Assembly: GCA_023055425.1 (NCBI GenBank)
Contig: JALGPY010000003.1
Span: forward strand, 20,271,001-20,335,000
Length of the DNA: 64,000 nucleotides
From: Linanthus parryae
Taxonomy: Eukaryota > Streptophyta > Magnoliopsida > Ericales > Polemoniaceae
Reading direction: 5' to 3'
Part shown: in pieces, positions 24,566-35,660 of the stretch
Layout of the letters: each line of letters begins with the position of its first letter
Position numbering within the stretch: position 1 is the first letter of the stretch
Notes under the pieces: generated by a model
The model's input: only the letters and a program-made list of their open reading frames with translations
Told to the model about the DNA's origin: nothing
The model's database searches: none
Program-made: the position numbers and the translations under genes

Positions 24566-25379
24566 AATAGAACAAAGCCGCGTTATGATCCACTCTCCAA
24601 TCGATTTGTCAATCACTATTATTTATTTAAGCCGCGTTATGTTAGTAAAGAGTCAAACATTATGGATACATGAATTATGCTTAAACTGTAGGCCAAGGAA
24701 GGTCCGAAATGCATCAAATGCACCCGCATGGACGTGTCTTTCAGGATCAGACTTCTACATGTTTCCTTATACTATGCTCTTTTCCAATTCATAGTAAAAA
24801 GATCATTGGGGTGAGATTTCTTAAGAGTTAGGTGGATGAGATATCTAGTGTTGGTATATTTCTGTTTCAAAATCATGTGTCAACCTCATACACCTTGAAG
24901 TCTGATAGTTTTTTTCAATCCCTCAATTCGGTATTGAACTCTTTTCCATAGAAAAAAGAAGCCTACTCCTAGAGAAATAATAGAGCCCTCCTTCGTGACC
25001 GATTACACGTTGATAGAACAAAGCCGCGTTATGATCCACTCTCCAATCGATTTGTCAATCACTATTATTTACTTAAGATGCTTGGATTTAACTTTGTTTA
25101 TGTTAGTAAAGAGTCAAACATTATGGATACATGAATTATGCTTAAACTGTAGGCCAAGGAAGGTCCGAAATGCATCAAATGCACCCGCATGGACGTGTCT
25201 TTCAGGATCAGACTTCTACATGTTTCCTTATACTATGCTCTTTTCCAATTCATAGTAAAAAGATCATTGGGGTGAGATTTCTTAAGAGTTAGGTGGATGA
25301 GATATCTAAGAGTGTTGGTATATTTCTGTTTCAAAATCATGTGTCAACCTCATACACCTTGAAGTCTGATAGTTTTTTT
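24566..25379 (+). repeat. Direct duplication of about 350 bp inside Helitron D
   Basis: Two near-identical copies, about 24566-24917 and 25012-25379, both run from GAACAAAGCCGCGTTATG to CTTGAAGTCTGATAG. The segment just before the second copy (24927-25018) also repeats 23083-23175. Helitron D therefore grew by internal duplication. Confidence 0.85.
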
Positions 25380-25590
25380 GGGGTACATTTATATGAAGCA
25401 CGGTTACTTGGACCCCAAGGTGACCTATCCAAAAGCTTTGTCCAAACATATCCAAAGAAAACAAACATTAATACATAACTCAAAGGCAGCATCACAGGAT
25501 GTGAACGCGGTATCTGATTGTGTCAAAATAGTCAAATTTCAATTCTGCGATGTTAGAACCCCCAAAGTACGTCGTTGCATATGTTGCTTA

Positions 25591-26090
25591 TAGATTAAAT
25601 ATAAAAGCTAGGAGGTAAACAAAAACTCACTCTCTTTATGCCATTTGAATTCATGTGGCTTCTATGGACGAATCAAATATTTCCACATGAATTTCATTGC
25701 CATGTAATGGGGTGGGTGTTGCAAATACAACTAATCTATATTCAATATTCACTAAATATGCCAAAAGTTGAACCGGTCTATTATCACTCCGTCAAAGTTC
25801 CTTCTTTCGCCCATCAGTAAACCCTTCGTCCTCTCTCACTGTGTTCCCAAAGGCTCTCTCCATGCAGCCATCGATCGAAGAAATTGTAGAAGATGAAACA
25901 AATGGGAGAGTAGAAACTGGAGTAGAAACGGGAGAAGGAACAATGAAACAGATCTCTGTCTCTCCATCATTCCTTTCTGTCTCTGTCGGTTCTCTTTTTG
26001 CAGGTTTTCACTCTTCGCTGAGTGAAAAAGATAACGGCTAGGGATGGAAAAGGAAGCAGATGAATGGGCGCTTTCAATCGACGCCTCCCA
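25591..26090 (+). repeat. Second copy of the Helitron 5' region inside Helitron D
   Basis: From 25591 the sequence TAGATTAAATATAAAAGCTAGGAGG and the 300-400 bp after it align with the start of Helitron D at 22716-23050. Shared landmarks are CTCTTTATGCCATTTG, CCTCTCTC and ATCGATCGAAGAAAT-like segments. It is either a nested truncated Helitron of the same family or an internal duplication. Confidence 0.7.
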
Positions 26091-28360
26091 GTGAGTGATT
26101 TACACTTCGGAACGACGTCTCACAGTATGTATTTTTTGCACTTGAATTCATCAGCAACTACCAGTATATCTCTGGTATACAAAAAAAACTCCCATTGAGG
26201 AATGTAGAGCACAAAAGTGACGAACTATAGAGCCCCTTTCCCTTGCTGATTCCCCATGAAAAGAGCAAGGGCAAGGCCGCAGTCTGTTTCACTCTTCAAT
26301 TTCGGCCACTTTTAAGCACCGGTGTGTAGAAAGGTAACCAGTTATTTGTATTTTGTACTTTTGAACTAACTGATGTGAAGCTTTGATTACGGCCGTTGAT
26401 TGTGTTATTTTGCAGCTCAGAAATTGGAGTATAGTCCGCGTCTTTGGATTTCGATATTCAGGGGGCAAAAGTATTTCTTCAACCACTTCTGAGAGTTATG
26501 TGTTTGGTTGTCTGAATGAGTTCAAGATTTATTTGTTTGGCTATATTCTGAATTTGGTTCAAAGAAGAGAAAAATTATTTGTTGATATAATTTCATATAG
26601 TTGAATGAGTTACGGAGTTGAAATTAGAAGTAAATATATTCCCGATATTCCCTAAATTCTCAATTTCAGGGTGAAGGATAAAGCCATAAAATCTGCCTCA
26701 AGGAATGCCTTTACAAACATATTAACTCAAAGCAATACTTACATTTCTAGAAGGCCATTAATTTGAGTGCATAGAAAGACAAAACGAGAAAAACACAATA
26801 CGAGGCGAACAGTTCAGAGAGGGAGGTGAGAAAATGTCTCGACTTAACTACCAATCCTTCCATAGTTTCAATTTAGGTCAAGCCCTATTTTCTTGGGATG
26901 TATCATCTATAATTCTTCTGTATCTAATATAACCAACATCTAATCACCTCAAAGAATGAACCAATCCCCGGGTAGCAAGTCTAATGTGAACTTTCCAACT
27001 CCTTTTTCCTCCATAACTCTCCGCTTCAAATTTTATGGTTAGCATTATATCTATCTGCTTCAAAATACAAACAATAGAGCAAAGGTGACAAAAACTGCAA
27101 AACTAGCTTGCTCGAAAGCCATGTAAACGATGGACAACTTAATAGCTCAAAGACAAGTTTTAACAAGTACAAAAGAATTTTACGGTTAGCATTATATCTA
27201 TCCTCCCTGGGATCTCGCAAATTTTCTAAACATTCTTAGATTTTTTCATGGTTCTTTCATTCTCATAAAACAAGTTTAATAGGTGGTTTAGATAGACCTA
27301 CTGAGTGTTTTATCAGTCATCTTTTGTTGTTGCGCAATGGTTTTTCTTTTTCTATGAATTAAAAGCTTTTCTAATGTTAAAGAACCTCCTGGATCTATAA
27401 TGGACTTAATAATTGTTAACCACTTAACTGAAAATTCAACGTCATTCTAAGTGAATATCATGGTTATATTTCTAGATATTTTGTTGATAATATGCTTCCA
27501 AGGGCAACTGAAACTTATTACTCAGCCCCGCACTATGGTAGCATTATGTTCTCCTCTCATATGTCAATATTAATGATATCTCAAAACACCATGGTCGCCC
27601 CGCGCAACGCGCGGGGTACCGTCTAGTATATACTAAAAGTGAATAAAAGTCATGTTTGGTGGTCCAAGGAAAAGCAACGTTTTTAATGCAAAATTGACAC
27701 CTAAAGCTTCTAATCTGTGTCTATTGGTTGGCAAAAGAGCGTAAAGAAGGTTTTTAATAGAAAATTGTTTGGCGTTTGCAGGTTATGAGTAATGGAAAGC
27801 TCAAAGGTACCCACCATCGAGCAGTGACAAATAAATGTTGCTCGAACGTCCACTTATCGGTCCACCTGCAGAATGCATGATAGAGCCTACGAAAGTGCTT
27901 CTTAGCCCAAATAATCATCAACTTATTAAAACATTTTTATTCAAGGAGTTCCCATGACCAAGAAACCCAAGAATTGTGGCCACAAAAGTGCCTTGAACTG
28001 TTGTGGGTCCATGTTTAATTAGTCACTGTGTGCAAGGAAATTCGGATGTTATTGTGAAATGTGATATATTTTCTGTCATTCCAGCTCCTCATAACATAAA
28101 TAGATTATTCTCTACCTAGAGAGATTGCTTTGCTAGTATTGATTTTTACACTAAATAGATTATTTTCTATCTAATGAGATTACTTTGTCAGTACTGATTT
28201 TTACAGAAACAAGTAATTGGACAGAAAGAAACAGCCCAATGCTGAATCTGCTGAAAGAAATTTGGGCACGCAAATTTAAGGATAAACAAGATTCCTCCAG
28301 GAAGAGCAAACTTTGGGACCATTTGGATTACCTATTTCTTAAGTCAAGCTAACAAGGCAC

Positions 28361-28845
28361 TGAAAGGAATCAATGATTCCAAAGAGAATTCAAAGATGTG
28401 AAAGATAAACAACCCAGAAAGGGAAACAAAAAAGGAATAATTTCATTGATAATTTTGGCAGAGCTTTGCTGCCATTGTTGCAGAGAAGACAGAGTACATG
28501 AACCCTAGAGCCGCGAGGCTTATATAGCCCGAATCCAAACGGTCACAATTTGAGCCGTTGGATTGAACTAGAGAAGATCTCAGCCATAGATGAAGATCTA
28601 CTTATTACAAGATTTCCACAGACTTTGAATAATTTGGAAAAGAACCCAGCAAGGTTAAGAAGAGTTTTAAACAACTCTTTGGGAAATATAAAATGTGCAA
28701 CTCAAGTTCTGGAAAATACCAAAAGGCACCAAAATATTGAGAGAACTGTATGTTGACTTCATTTTCCAGCTTTGACTTTGACTTCTTCTTTGAACCTTGA
28801 CTCCATTGACTTTTGAGTACCAATTTTGACTCTTGTCTGCTAATA
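28361..28845 (-). repeat. 3' LTR of the intact copia element
   Basis: 485 bp; about 1% different from the 33540-34024 copy (for example GAGTACC versus GAGCACC on the + strand). Confidence 0.95.
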
Positions 28846-28852
28846 CCCTCCC

Positions 28853-31800
28853 TCAAACTGATGGTGGTTGAGACACCATCAGTTTGTGCTTAAGGTAATG
28901 AAATGGAAGTGCTGCTAGACCTTTGGTGAAGATGTCTCCCAGCTGATCTGCAGAATGAACATATGCAACCAGTAATTGTTTCTTTAAACACTTTTCTCTA
29001 ACAAAATGATAATCTAGTTCAATGTGTTTTGTTCTAGCATGCATAACAGGATTTGCAGTCATTGCAATAGCTGATTCATTGTCACAAAATAATGTAGGAG
29101 GTTGATGCATAAAAATGTGAAGATCATGAAATAGATACTGAAACCAACAAAGTTCTGCTGCTGTGGTGGCAAGAGCTCTGTATTCAGATTCAGCAGAGGA
29201 TCTGGAAACAGTAGGTTGCTTTTTAGCAGCCCAGTGAATAGGGTTATGTCCCAGAAATATGACAAAACCAGTGGTGCTTCTTCTGTCAGTTGGGTTACCA
29301 GCCCAATCTGCATCAGAGTAAGCATGTAAATTAAGAGAACCAGAGTTGTAAAAAATTCCTTCATTGATAGTGCCTTTCAGATACCTTAGAATTCTTTTGG
29401 CACCAATGAGATGCTGAGTTGTAGGCATATGCATAAATTGACAAAGATGATTAACAGCAAAACAAATATCTGGTCTTGTAAAAGTCAAATATTGAAGAGC
29501 TCCTAACAGTTGTCTGAAAGGAGTTGGATTTTCAAGCAATGCACCATCATGAGCATGGTATTTAATACCAGAGGTAGTAGGAGTGTCACAAGCAGTGCAG
29601 GACATCATATTAAATCTAAGAAGTAGATCATTGATGTATTTGTGTTGATGTATAAAACTGCCTTTTGCAGATCTTTGAATTTCTAAACCCAGAAAATAGG
29701 TTAAAGGACCCAGATCATTCATACTAAACTCAGTGCCAAGTTTGGACACAAGATAATTCATATAAGTAGTATCATTTCCAGTGAGAATAATGTCATCAAC
29801 ATATAATAACAAGATAGTAATAGATTGAGGATGAGTGGTGTATCTAATAAACATGGAGGTGTCAGCCACAGATGCAACAAAACCAAGTGATAAAATAAAA
29901 CTAGTGAATCTCTCAAACCAGGCTCTAGGTGCCTGTTTGAGACCATATATGGCTTTGTTTAACTTGCACACAAAATGGGGGTGAAGTGGATCTTTGAATC
30001 CAGGAGGTTGTTGCATATAAATAGTTTCTCTCAAGTGACCATGTAAAAAGGCATTTTTGACATCAAGTTGATTCAGAGGCCATTTCATGGAAGCAGCTAG
30101 AGCAATAACAGTTCTAACAGTTGCATGTTTAACAACAGGACTGAAAGTTTCTTCAAAGTCAATGCCAGGTGTTTGATTGAAACCCTTGGCAACCAATCTA
30201 GCTTTGTATCTAGATATGGTGCCATTTGGGTTATATTTTGTCCTGAAGACCCATTTGTTCCCAACAATATTTGCATTGTTGGGAGGAGGTACTAGGGTCC
30301 AGGTGTTTTGCTGTTGGAGGCTAGAAAATTCTTCAGCCATTGCATTAAGCCACTGAGAGTGTTTTCTAGCTTCACTAAAACAAGTAGGATCATTTAAGAA
30401 AGGAGAGATATCAGAGTTACCAGAAGTGGCTGTGAATCCAATCACTTTCTTTTTGACAATCCCAGACTTGCTTCTTGTCTGCATGGGATGTCCACCAGCT
30501 GGAAAAGTTGTAGACACCTGTTCAGTTGCCAAGCCTGGGGTTGGGACATTTGTTGTTTCATCAGCTTCTGTGTGGGAGGCATCATTTGAATTTATAGTGC
30601 CCGGCTGCAGAGCTGGAACAGGGTCTAGCTCTACCTGAGCTTGGTGGCTCTTAGAGACAGGTGTAGCACTGTTCTTATCAGTTAAATTGGCATGATCAAG
30701 AGTAGTAGTATATTCTGTATCAGGTGTGTGACTAGGATCAAGAGTAGAAGAGTTCTCATTCAGTGCACCTGTCATAACATCAGAAGATAAGTCAGTAAAA
30801 GGAAGATTAGGAGTAGACACATTAATGTTGGAATTAGAACCATTAATGTGTGTAGTGTCAGCAGTGGCATTTAAGTCAGGTGAATGCATGAAATTAGAGG
30901 AAGTATTAAATGCAGTATCTGGAAGTGTGACAGATATGTCTCCTATTTTGAAATCATTAATTTTGTCAACACTTACATTTTGACTTTTCTGATATGGAAA
31001 AATGTGTTCATCAAAAATTACATCTCTACTTATGAAAAATTTTTGTGCAGATTTGTCAAAGCAAACATAACCCTTATAGTTTTGTGCATAACCAAGAAAA
31101 ACACATTGAGTTGATTTGGGATCAAGTTTAGACACATTATAATGTCTTAGATAAGGATAACAGGCACACCCAAAGACTTTGAATTTTGAATAATCTTGAA
31201 TTGTTTTATAAAGCAACTCCCAAGGAGATTTATTGAAAGTGTTTTTGCTTGGCATGCAATTGATAAGATAAACAGCAGCAGTGAAAGCATGATACCACAA
31301 ATAATTAGGTAAAGAAGCATGTATCATCATTGTAACAGCTGTTTCAACAATATGTCTGTGTTTTCTTTCAGCTACTCCATTTTGTTGAGGAGTGTAAGGA
31401 CATGATTTTTGATGAATAATACCATGATTTTGCAAATATTGATGAAATACATAAGATATATATTCACCACCACCATCAGATCTCAGAATTTTAATTTTGT
31501 TACCAAGTTGGAGTTCTATTTGAGTTTTGAACTTATCAAAGACAGAAGCAACCTCAGATTTATGATATAGAGGAAATAGCCAAGTAAATTTGGAATAATC
31601 ATCAATAAAGAGCACATAAAATCTGTAACCATGATAAGATTTGGTACTAGCAGGACCCCAAACATCACTATGTATAATATCTAGAGAATTTTTAGAAGCA
31701 GAAAGAGAAGATTTATAAGGCAGTCTAGTCATTTTGCCTTTCACACAGTGTTCACATAAGGAACTTGAAGAAATATCACATAACTTTAAGTCTTTGCATA

Positions 31801-33526
31801 AATTAGAAGCAGAAATAAAAACAAGTTTCAAAACATCTTCAGAGGGATGTCCTAATCTGGCATGCCAGATAGGAGACATGACAGTTTTTCCTAGATAGGC
31901 AGTCTTGACAGGGTCTTTGACTTCAGAGACATGAGAGAAGGGATGAGTGTGTATGGGATAGAGACCATTTTCACTCAACCCTTGGTATAGAACTTTGCCC
32001 AAAGTTTTGTCCTGGATATAAAAAGAATCAGCATCAAAATAGAAGGCACAGTTGTGTTGTTTGCAAAGTTGATAAACAGAGACTAAGTTAGCAGATAAAT
32101 TTGGGACATGTAGAGTTTTGTTTAATTGAAAAGAATGATTTGGGGTGTTAAGAAAGGCAGTACCAGAGTGATTTATGGCCAGGGTATTACCATTACCCAC
32201 TGCAACTTGATCAGACCCATGATAAGGAGAGCTCACAGAAAGGTTTGCAAAATCAGAAGTCATATGGTTGTTGGCACCAGAATCAGTCAACCAATAGTTT
32301 GGAGAGATGCTTGGAGAAGAATCAGCCACAGTCACAGTGTCCATAGCAGTTAACTGGGTAGGAGGTTTCTTTCCTTGAGAGGCATGATCCATTCTATGCC
32401 AGCAATCTATGGCAGAGTGGTAATCATAGCCACATATTTGACAGGTTAGAGGATTACCATTGCTATCTCTGCTTTTAGAAGGACCTATGTTATACCCAGT
32501 TCTTCCCCCTCTTTGGTTTTCAAAACTTCTACCTCCTCCCCTGTTGTTTCCTCCTCTACCAAAGTAGTTTGATTTATAGGTTTGACCTTGAGTTCCTGAC
32601 CCTTGACCATAATTTGAATTAGGGTTTAGACTTGACCTTTGACCATAATTAGGGTTAGGGTTTTGACTGAAGAACCCTGACCCTTGACCCCTGTTTGAAT
32701 TAGGGTTTTGACCTTGATTCACAGACCCTTGACCTCTACCATAACCAGTCCCATTGGAGTTGCCTCCTCTACCACGATTGTTACCATAGTAAGACTCAGA
32801 TTGAGTACCAATAGACATGTAAGCAGCATTTCCAACCAAATCAGAGGATATAACAGTTTGAGACTCAATCATTTGTTCCTCAGCTTTCAACAAGACATGC
32901 AGTTCTTCAAATGTAATTTTATCAGGAGCAAGAGACATAGTAACACGAATACCAGATCTAAAGGAGTTATATTCAGGAGGAAGACCATGAAGAGCATATA
33001 GAATCATATCTTGATCATCAGTGTGAACCATAGCAGAAGAGAGTTTGTCTCTTAGGGTTTTGAGTCTTTGCATGTATTCATCAATAGATTCCGATTTCTT
33101 ACGAATCGTTTGAAGTTCAGATCTCAGTTGCATGATATTTGAGCGAGTGAGAGAGGAGTACCTGTTTTCGAGTGAAACCCAAACGTCACGAGAAGATTGC
33201 TTACCCACGATTTGAACAAGAGCCTCTTGTGTGAGTGTTGCTGTGAGAAGAGTGAGAACCATCTGATCTTGAGCCACCCAGACTTCATACGCCGGATTCC
33301 GATTCTCCGTCGCCTCACCATGGTCATCGGCTAGGAATTCGGACGGACAGATCTTTGTGCCGTCTACATAACCAAAGAGCGATTGGGTTTTCAGAACAGA
33401 TGAGACCTGATATTTCCAGATCAAATAGTTGTTGTTGTCTAATTTAAAGGGAACTAGGTTGTGGATTTGAGAGAGGACATAGAAAGGGTTTGTAGAACCC
33501 TGATTTTGAGCAGTGGACAAAGCCAT
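28853..33526 (-). CDS. Copia gag-pol polyprotein, intact, 1557 aa
   Basis: Single frame for the retrotransposon capsid and enzymes. In order: gag (1-340) with a Gly/Asn/Gln-rich tail; CCHC zinc knuckle CQICGYDYHSAIDC near residue 360; protease WLTDSGANNH near 415; pre-integrase WHARLGHPSED near 555; integrase DDYSKFTW...CPYTPQQNGVAERKHR (600-730); reverse transcriptase with YVDDIILTG near 1240; RNase H with SRSSAESEYRAL near 1445. The start ATG at 33526 lies a few bases after the primer site, and the stop overlaps the purine tract. The protein style resembles the Ale/Retrofit lineage rather than the Tork copies nearby; that assignment is tentative. Confidence 0.95.
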   Translation of the reverse strand: MALSTAQNQGSTNPFYVLSQIHNLVPFKLDNNNYLIWKYQVSSVLKTQSLFGYVDGTKICPSEFLADDHGEATENRNPAYEVWVAQDQMVLTLLTATLTQEALVQIVGKQSSRDVWVSLENRYSSLTRSNIMQLRSELQTIRKKSESIDEYMQRLKTLRDKLSSAMVHTDDQDMILYALHGLPPEYNSFRSGIRVTMSLAPDKITFEELHVLLKAEEQMIESQTVISSDLVGNAAYMSIGTQSESYYGNNRGRGGNSNGTGYGRGQGSVNQGQNPNSNRGQGSGFFSQNPNPNYGQRSSLNPNSNYGQGSGTQGQTYKSNYFGRGGNNRGGGRSFENQRGGRTGYNIGPSKSRDSNGNPLTCQICGYDYHSAIDCWHRMDHASQGKKPPTQLTAMDTVTVADSSPSISPNYWLTDSGANNHMTSDFANLSVSSPYHGSDQVAVGNGNTLAINHSGTAFLNTPNHSFQLNKTLHVPNLSANLVSVYQLCKQHNCAFYFDADSFYIQDKTLGKVLYQGLSENGLYPIHTHPFSHVSEVKDPVKTAYLGKTVMSPIWHARLGHPSEDVLKLVFISASNLCKDLKLCDISSSSLCEHCVKGKMTRLPYKSSLSASKNSLDIIHSDVWGPASTKSYHGYRFYVLFIDDYSKFTWLFPLYHKSEVASVFDKFKTQIELQLGNKIKILRSDGGGEYISYVFHQYLQNHGIIHQKSCPYTPQQNGVAERKHRHIVETAVTMMIHASLPNYLWYHAFTAAVYLINCMPSKNTFNKSPWELLYKTIQDYSKFKVFGCACYPYLRHYNVSKLDPKSTQCVFLGYAQNYKGYVCFDKSAQKFFISRDVIFDEHIFPYQKSQNVSVDKINDFKIGDISVTLPDTAFNTSSNFMHSPDLNATADTTHINGSNSNINVSTPNLPFTDLSSDVMTGALNENSSTLDPSHTPDTEYTTTLDHANLTDKNSATPVSKSHQAQVELDPVPALQPGTINSNDASHTEADETTNVPTPGLATEQVSTTFPAGGHPMQTRSKSGIVKKKVIGFTATSGNSDISPFLNDPTCFSEARKHSQWLNAMAEEFSSLQQQNTWTLVPPPNNANIVGNKWVFRTKYNPNGTISRYKARLVAKGFNQTPGIDFEETFSPVVKHATVRTVIALAASMKWPLNQLDVKNAFLHGHLRETIYMQQPPGFKDPLHPHFVCKLNKAIYGLKQAPRAWFERFTSFILSLGFVASVADTSMFIRYTTHPQSITILLLYVDDIILTGNDTTYMNYLVSKLGTEFSMNDLGPLTYFLGLEIQRSAKGSFIHQHKYINDLLLRFNMMSCTACDTPTTSGIKYHAHDGALLENPTPFRQLLGALQYLTFTRPDICFAVNHLCQFMHMPTTQHLIGAKRILRYLKGTINEGIFYNSGSLNLHAYSDADWAGNPTDRRSTTGFVIFLGHNPIHWAAKKQPTVSRSSAESEYRALATTAAELCWFQYLFHDLHIFMHQPPTLFCDNESAIAMTANPVMHARTKHIELDYHFVREKCLKKQLLVAYVHSADQLGDIFTKGLAALPFHYLKHKLMVSQPPSV

Positions 33527-33539
33527 GGCTCTGATACCA
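33527..33539 (-). other. Primer binding site (initiator Met tRNA)
   Basis: On the - strand TGGTATCAGAGCC starts at 33539, directly next to the 5' LTR, and leads into the gag start codon. Confidence 0.9.
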
Positions 33540-34024
33540 TGAAAGGAATCAATGATTCCAAAGAGAATTCAAAGATGTGAAAGATAAACAACCCAGAAAG
33601 GGAAACAAAAAAGGAATAATTTCATTGATAATTTTGGCAGAGCTTCGCTGCCATTGTTGCAGAGAAGACAGAGTTCATGAACCCTAGAGCCGCGAGGCTT
33701 ATATAGCCCAAATCCAAACGGTCACAATTTGAGCCGTTGGATTGAACTAGAGAAGATCTCAGCCATAGATGAAGATCTACTTATTACAAGATTTCCACAG
33801 ACTTTGAATAATTTGGAAAAGAACCCAGCAAGGTTTAGAAGAGTTTTAAACAACTCTTAGGGAAATATAAAATGTGCAACTCAAGTTCTGGAAAATACCA
33901 AAAGGCACCAAAATATTGAGAGAACTGTATGTTGACTTCATTTTCCAGCTTTGACTTTGACTTCTTCTTTGAACCTTGACTCCATTGACTTTTGAGCACC
34001 AATTTTGACTCTTGTCTGCTAATA
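33540..34024 (-). repeat. 5' LTR of the intact copia element
   Basis: 485 bp partner of 28361-28845. It precedes the primer site on the - strand. Confidence 0.95.
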
Positions 34025-34103
34025 GGCACTACATCTATCTACACCCACATTTTTCAAAAAAATTGTGCTGTCAGCTAATAGAAGAGCGAGTATTTGCAGA
34101 AAA

Positions 34104-35498
34104 ATGTCAGTTTTCTTACTTTCAGACTGGTCTAAAACTGCCAAAACCATGCCAGAAAGTTATATCCTCCCACCAAATAAGAGACCCAAGGATGCTGAAA
34201 TTTCCGACCATATTCCAGTGATTGATTTATCACACGGAAAAGGTGAAGGAAAGGTGAAGGAAAGGTGAAGGTAATTGAGGAAATCATACGAGCTTGCCAA
34301 GACTATGGGCTGTTTCAGGTTCACTCTTATTTTATCTTGATATGTAGATAGACTATAAATGCATAAAATTAACCTCCCTACTCACTCATGGTAATAATCA
34401 GGTCATTAACCATGGAGTACCAGAAAGTTTAATGGATAATGCAATGAGTTTGGGCAAAGGGTTCTTTGATTTGCCTGCAGAAGAAAAAGCAAAACATTTT
34501 TTCCCTTGACGAGACAAGGAATGCAGGCTCTACAGTGGAAGTTTCCATCAGTGTGAAGAAGGGACAAAGTCCTGGAAGGACATTCTGGAACATCCGTGTC
34601 ACCCTCTAGAAGATCATATCCAGTCGTGGCCAGAAAAGCCACCAGCTTACAGGTTCTCCATGAAAAACTAGCTTAGTTACTTTGCTAGCATTCTGTTCTT
34701 GCTTTGAATAACTTGTACTAACACCTACATTTTGTAGAGAGGTAATTGGAGCTTACTTGGCGAAAGTCATTACCCGCCGTGAAGGACTAGGACTTGAATT
34801 GGGCTACTTTGGAGATGAGTTGAGCAAGACCCAGTTGCTAACTATCAGTCATTACCCGCGTGTCCAGACCCAAGTTTGACTCTAGGAGTAGAAGGCCACT
34901 GTGATGCCAATCTCTTGACCATAGTTCAACAAGACGTTTATGGCCTCAAAATCTTAAAGGATGATAAATGGATTGACATCAAACCTCTTCCTCATGCGTT
35001 CGTGATTATCTTATGCACCCAACTAGTGGTTAAGTAGCGCCCTGTGACTCTAATCTTCAATCACATCAGTCTTTTTTAAAACATCACAAGCAAAGTCCTA
35101 TATCTATCAATTAAATAAATTTAAAGTAAGAATAACTTTACAATCCTTTTAAGCTGTGCTTTGGGAAAGACCTCTAGGTCGACAACTTTTAGCTAACTAA
35201 ATATCTATGTTTTGACTTGACTTCGGATTTGTTATAGGTTATCAGTAACAGAAAGGTAAAAAGTGCTCGTCACCGAGTGGTCACCAATGCGGATGTAGCT
35301 CGGACAGCATTTACCAATTTTATTTCTCCGTCTTTGGAATGCATCGTCGAGCCTGCAAAAGGGCTCACGAACGAACCCCGGAAATTCAAAACTTTTGAGT
35401 ACAAGGACTTCTATGAGAGTTACATGACTGAGTGCAAGAGACTTGAGACTGGTGCTGATGGTGATCTTATGGAACCACTAGAACCTTTCAAGCTCTAA
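34104..35498 (+). pseudogene. Dioxygenase copy D (H6H-like), frameshifted
   Basis: Closest to copy C, with the same four exons: 34104-34318, 34403-34652, 34738-about 35025, and 35238-35498. Exon 1 carries an extra 11 bp (a repeated GGTGAAGGAAA unit), which shifts the frame. Exon 2 has an indel around 34497-34510. Exon 3 lacks the VRELGLTILDLICE-equivalent segment and has another shift near 34857. Exon 4 is still open and ends EPFKL, but the 2-oxoglutarate motif is RTA instead of RTS. The promoter is split by the copia element ending at 34024. It is a recent pseudogene of the second block. Confidence 0.9.
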
Positions 35499-35660
35499 GC
35501 TCAATTTACTATGGTATGCAAAGGTTGCATATATACCTATGTGCCATTACTTTAATGGAAGTGGATGAGTTAAGTTTGAATTACCTCTGAGAACTTTGAT
35601 GTTGAACTAAAGATGAGTAAATGAGTGCTCTTAAACTGTTAGTCTCCTAACACACCAGGT

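Larger units (their letters stand above)
22716..27626 (+). mobile_element. Helitron D, non-autonomous, 4.9 kb
   Basis: It starts TCTATATAATATATAAAAGC at 22716 and ends with the hairpin CCCCGCGC-AAC-GCGCGGGG (27598-27616) plus CTAG (27623-27626), between A and T. The homologous site beside copy A is empty (A16690/T16691), which fixes both borders exactly. No Rep/helicase frame is visible. The interior includes a direct duplication (24566-25379) and a second copy of the element's own 5' region (25591-26090). Small frames do not match known proteins. Confidence 0.9.
19309..27960 (+). pseudogene. Dioxygenase copy B (H6H-like), split by two transposons
   Basis: Exon 1 remnant at about 19310-19482 (LLPDYIFPPEKRPR...CHDFGMFQ, with a stop). 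Exon 2 remnant from 20172 (VINHDVPENMMD). Exon 3 from about 20397 runs into a 1.9 kb LTR element at 20579 and resumes at 22499. Without the insertion the iron-binding His-x-Asp region would be whole. Exon 4 from 27782 encodes VMSNGKLKGTHHRAVTN, then frameshifts. Helitron D (22716-27626) separates exons 3 and 4. Copy B corresponds to copy A in the duplicated block and diverged before the insertions. It is non-functional. Confidence 0.85.
28361..34024 (-). mobile_element. Young, coding-intact Ty1/copia element
   Basis: Length 5664 bp, with two 485 bp LTRs (28361-28845 and 33540-34024) differing at about six positions. The 5 bp target duplication is GGCAC (28356-28360 and 34025-34029). On the - strand the LTR runs TATTAG...TTTCA. 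The primer site TGGTATCAGAGCC adjoins the right (5') LTR and the purine tract TTGAGGGAGGG adjoins the left (3') LTR. The single gag-pol frame is uninterrupted. It lies in the promoter/5' leader of dioxygenase copy D, 75 bp upstream of its ATG. Confidence 0.95.
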
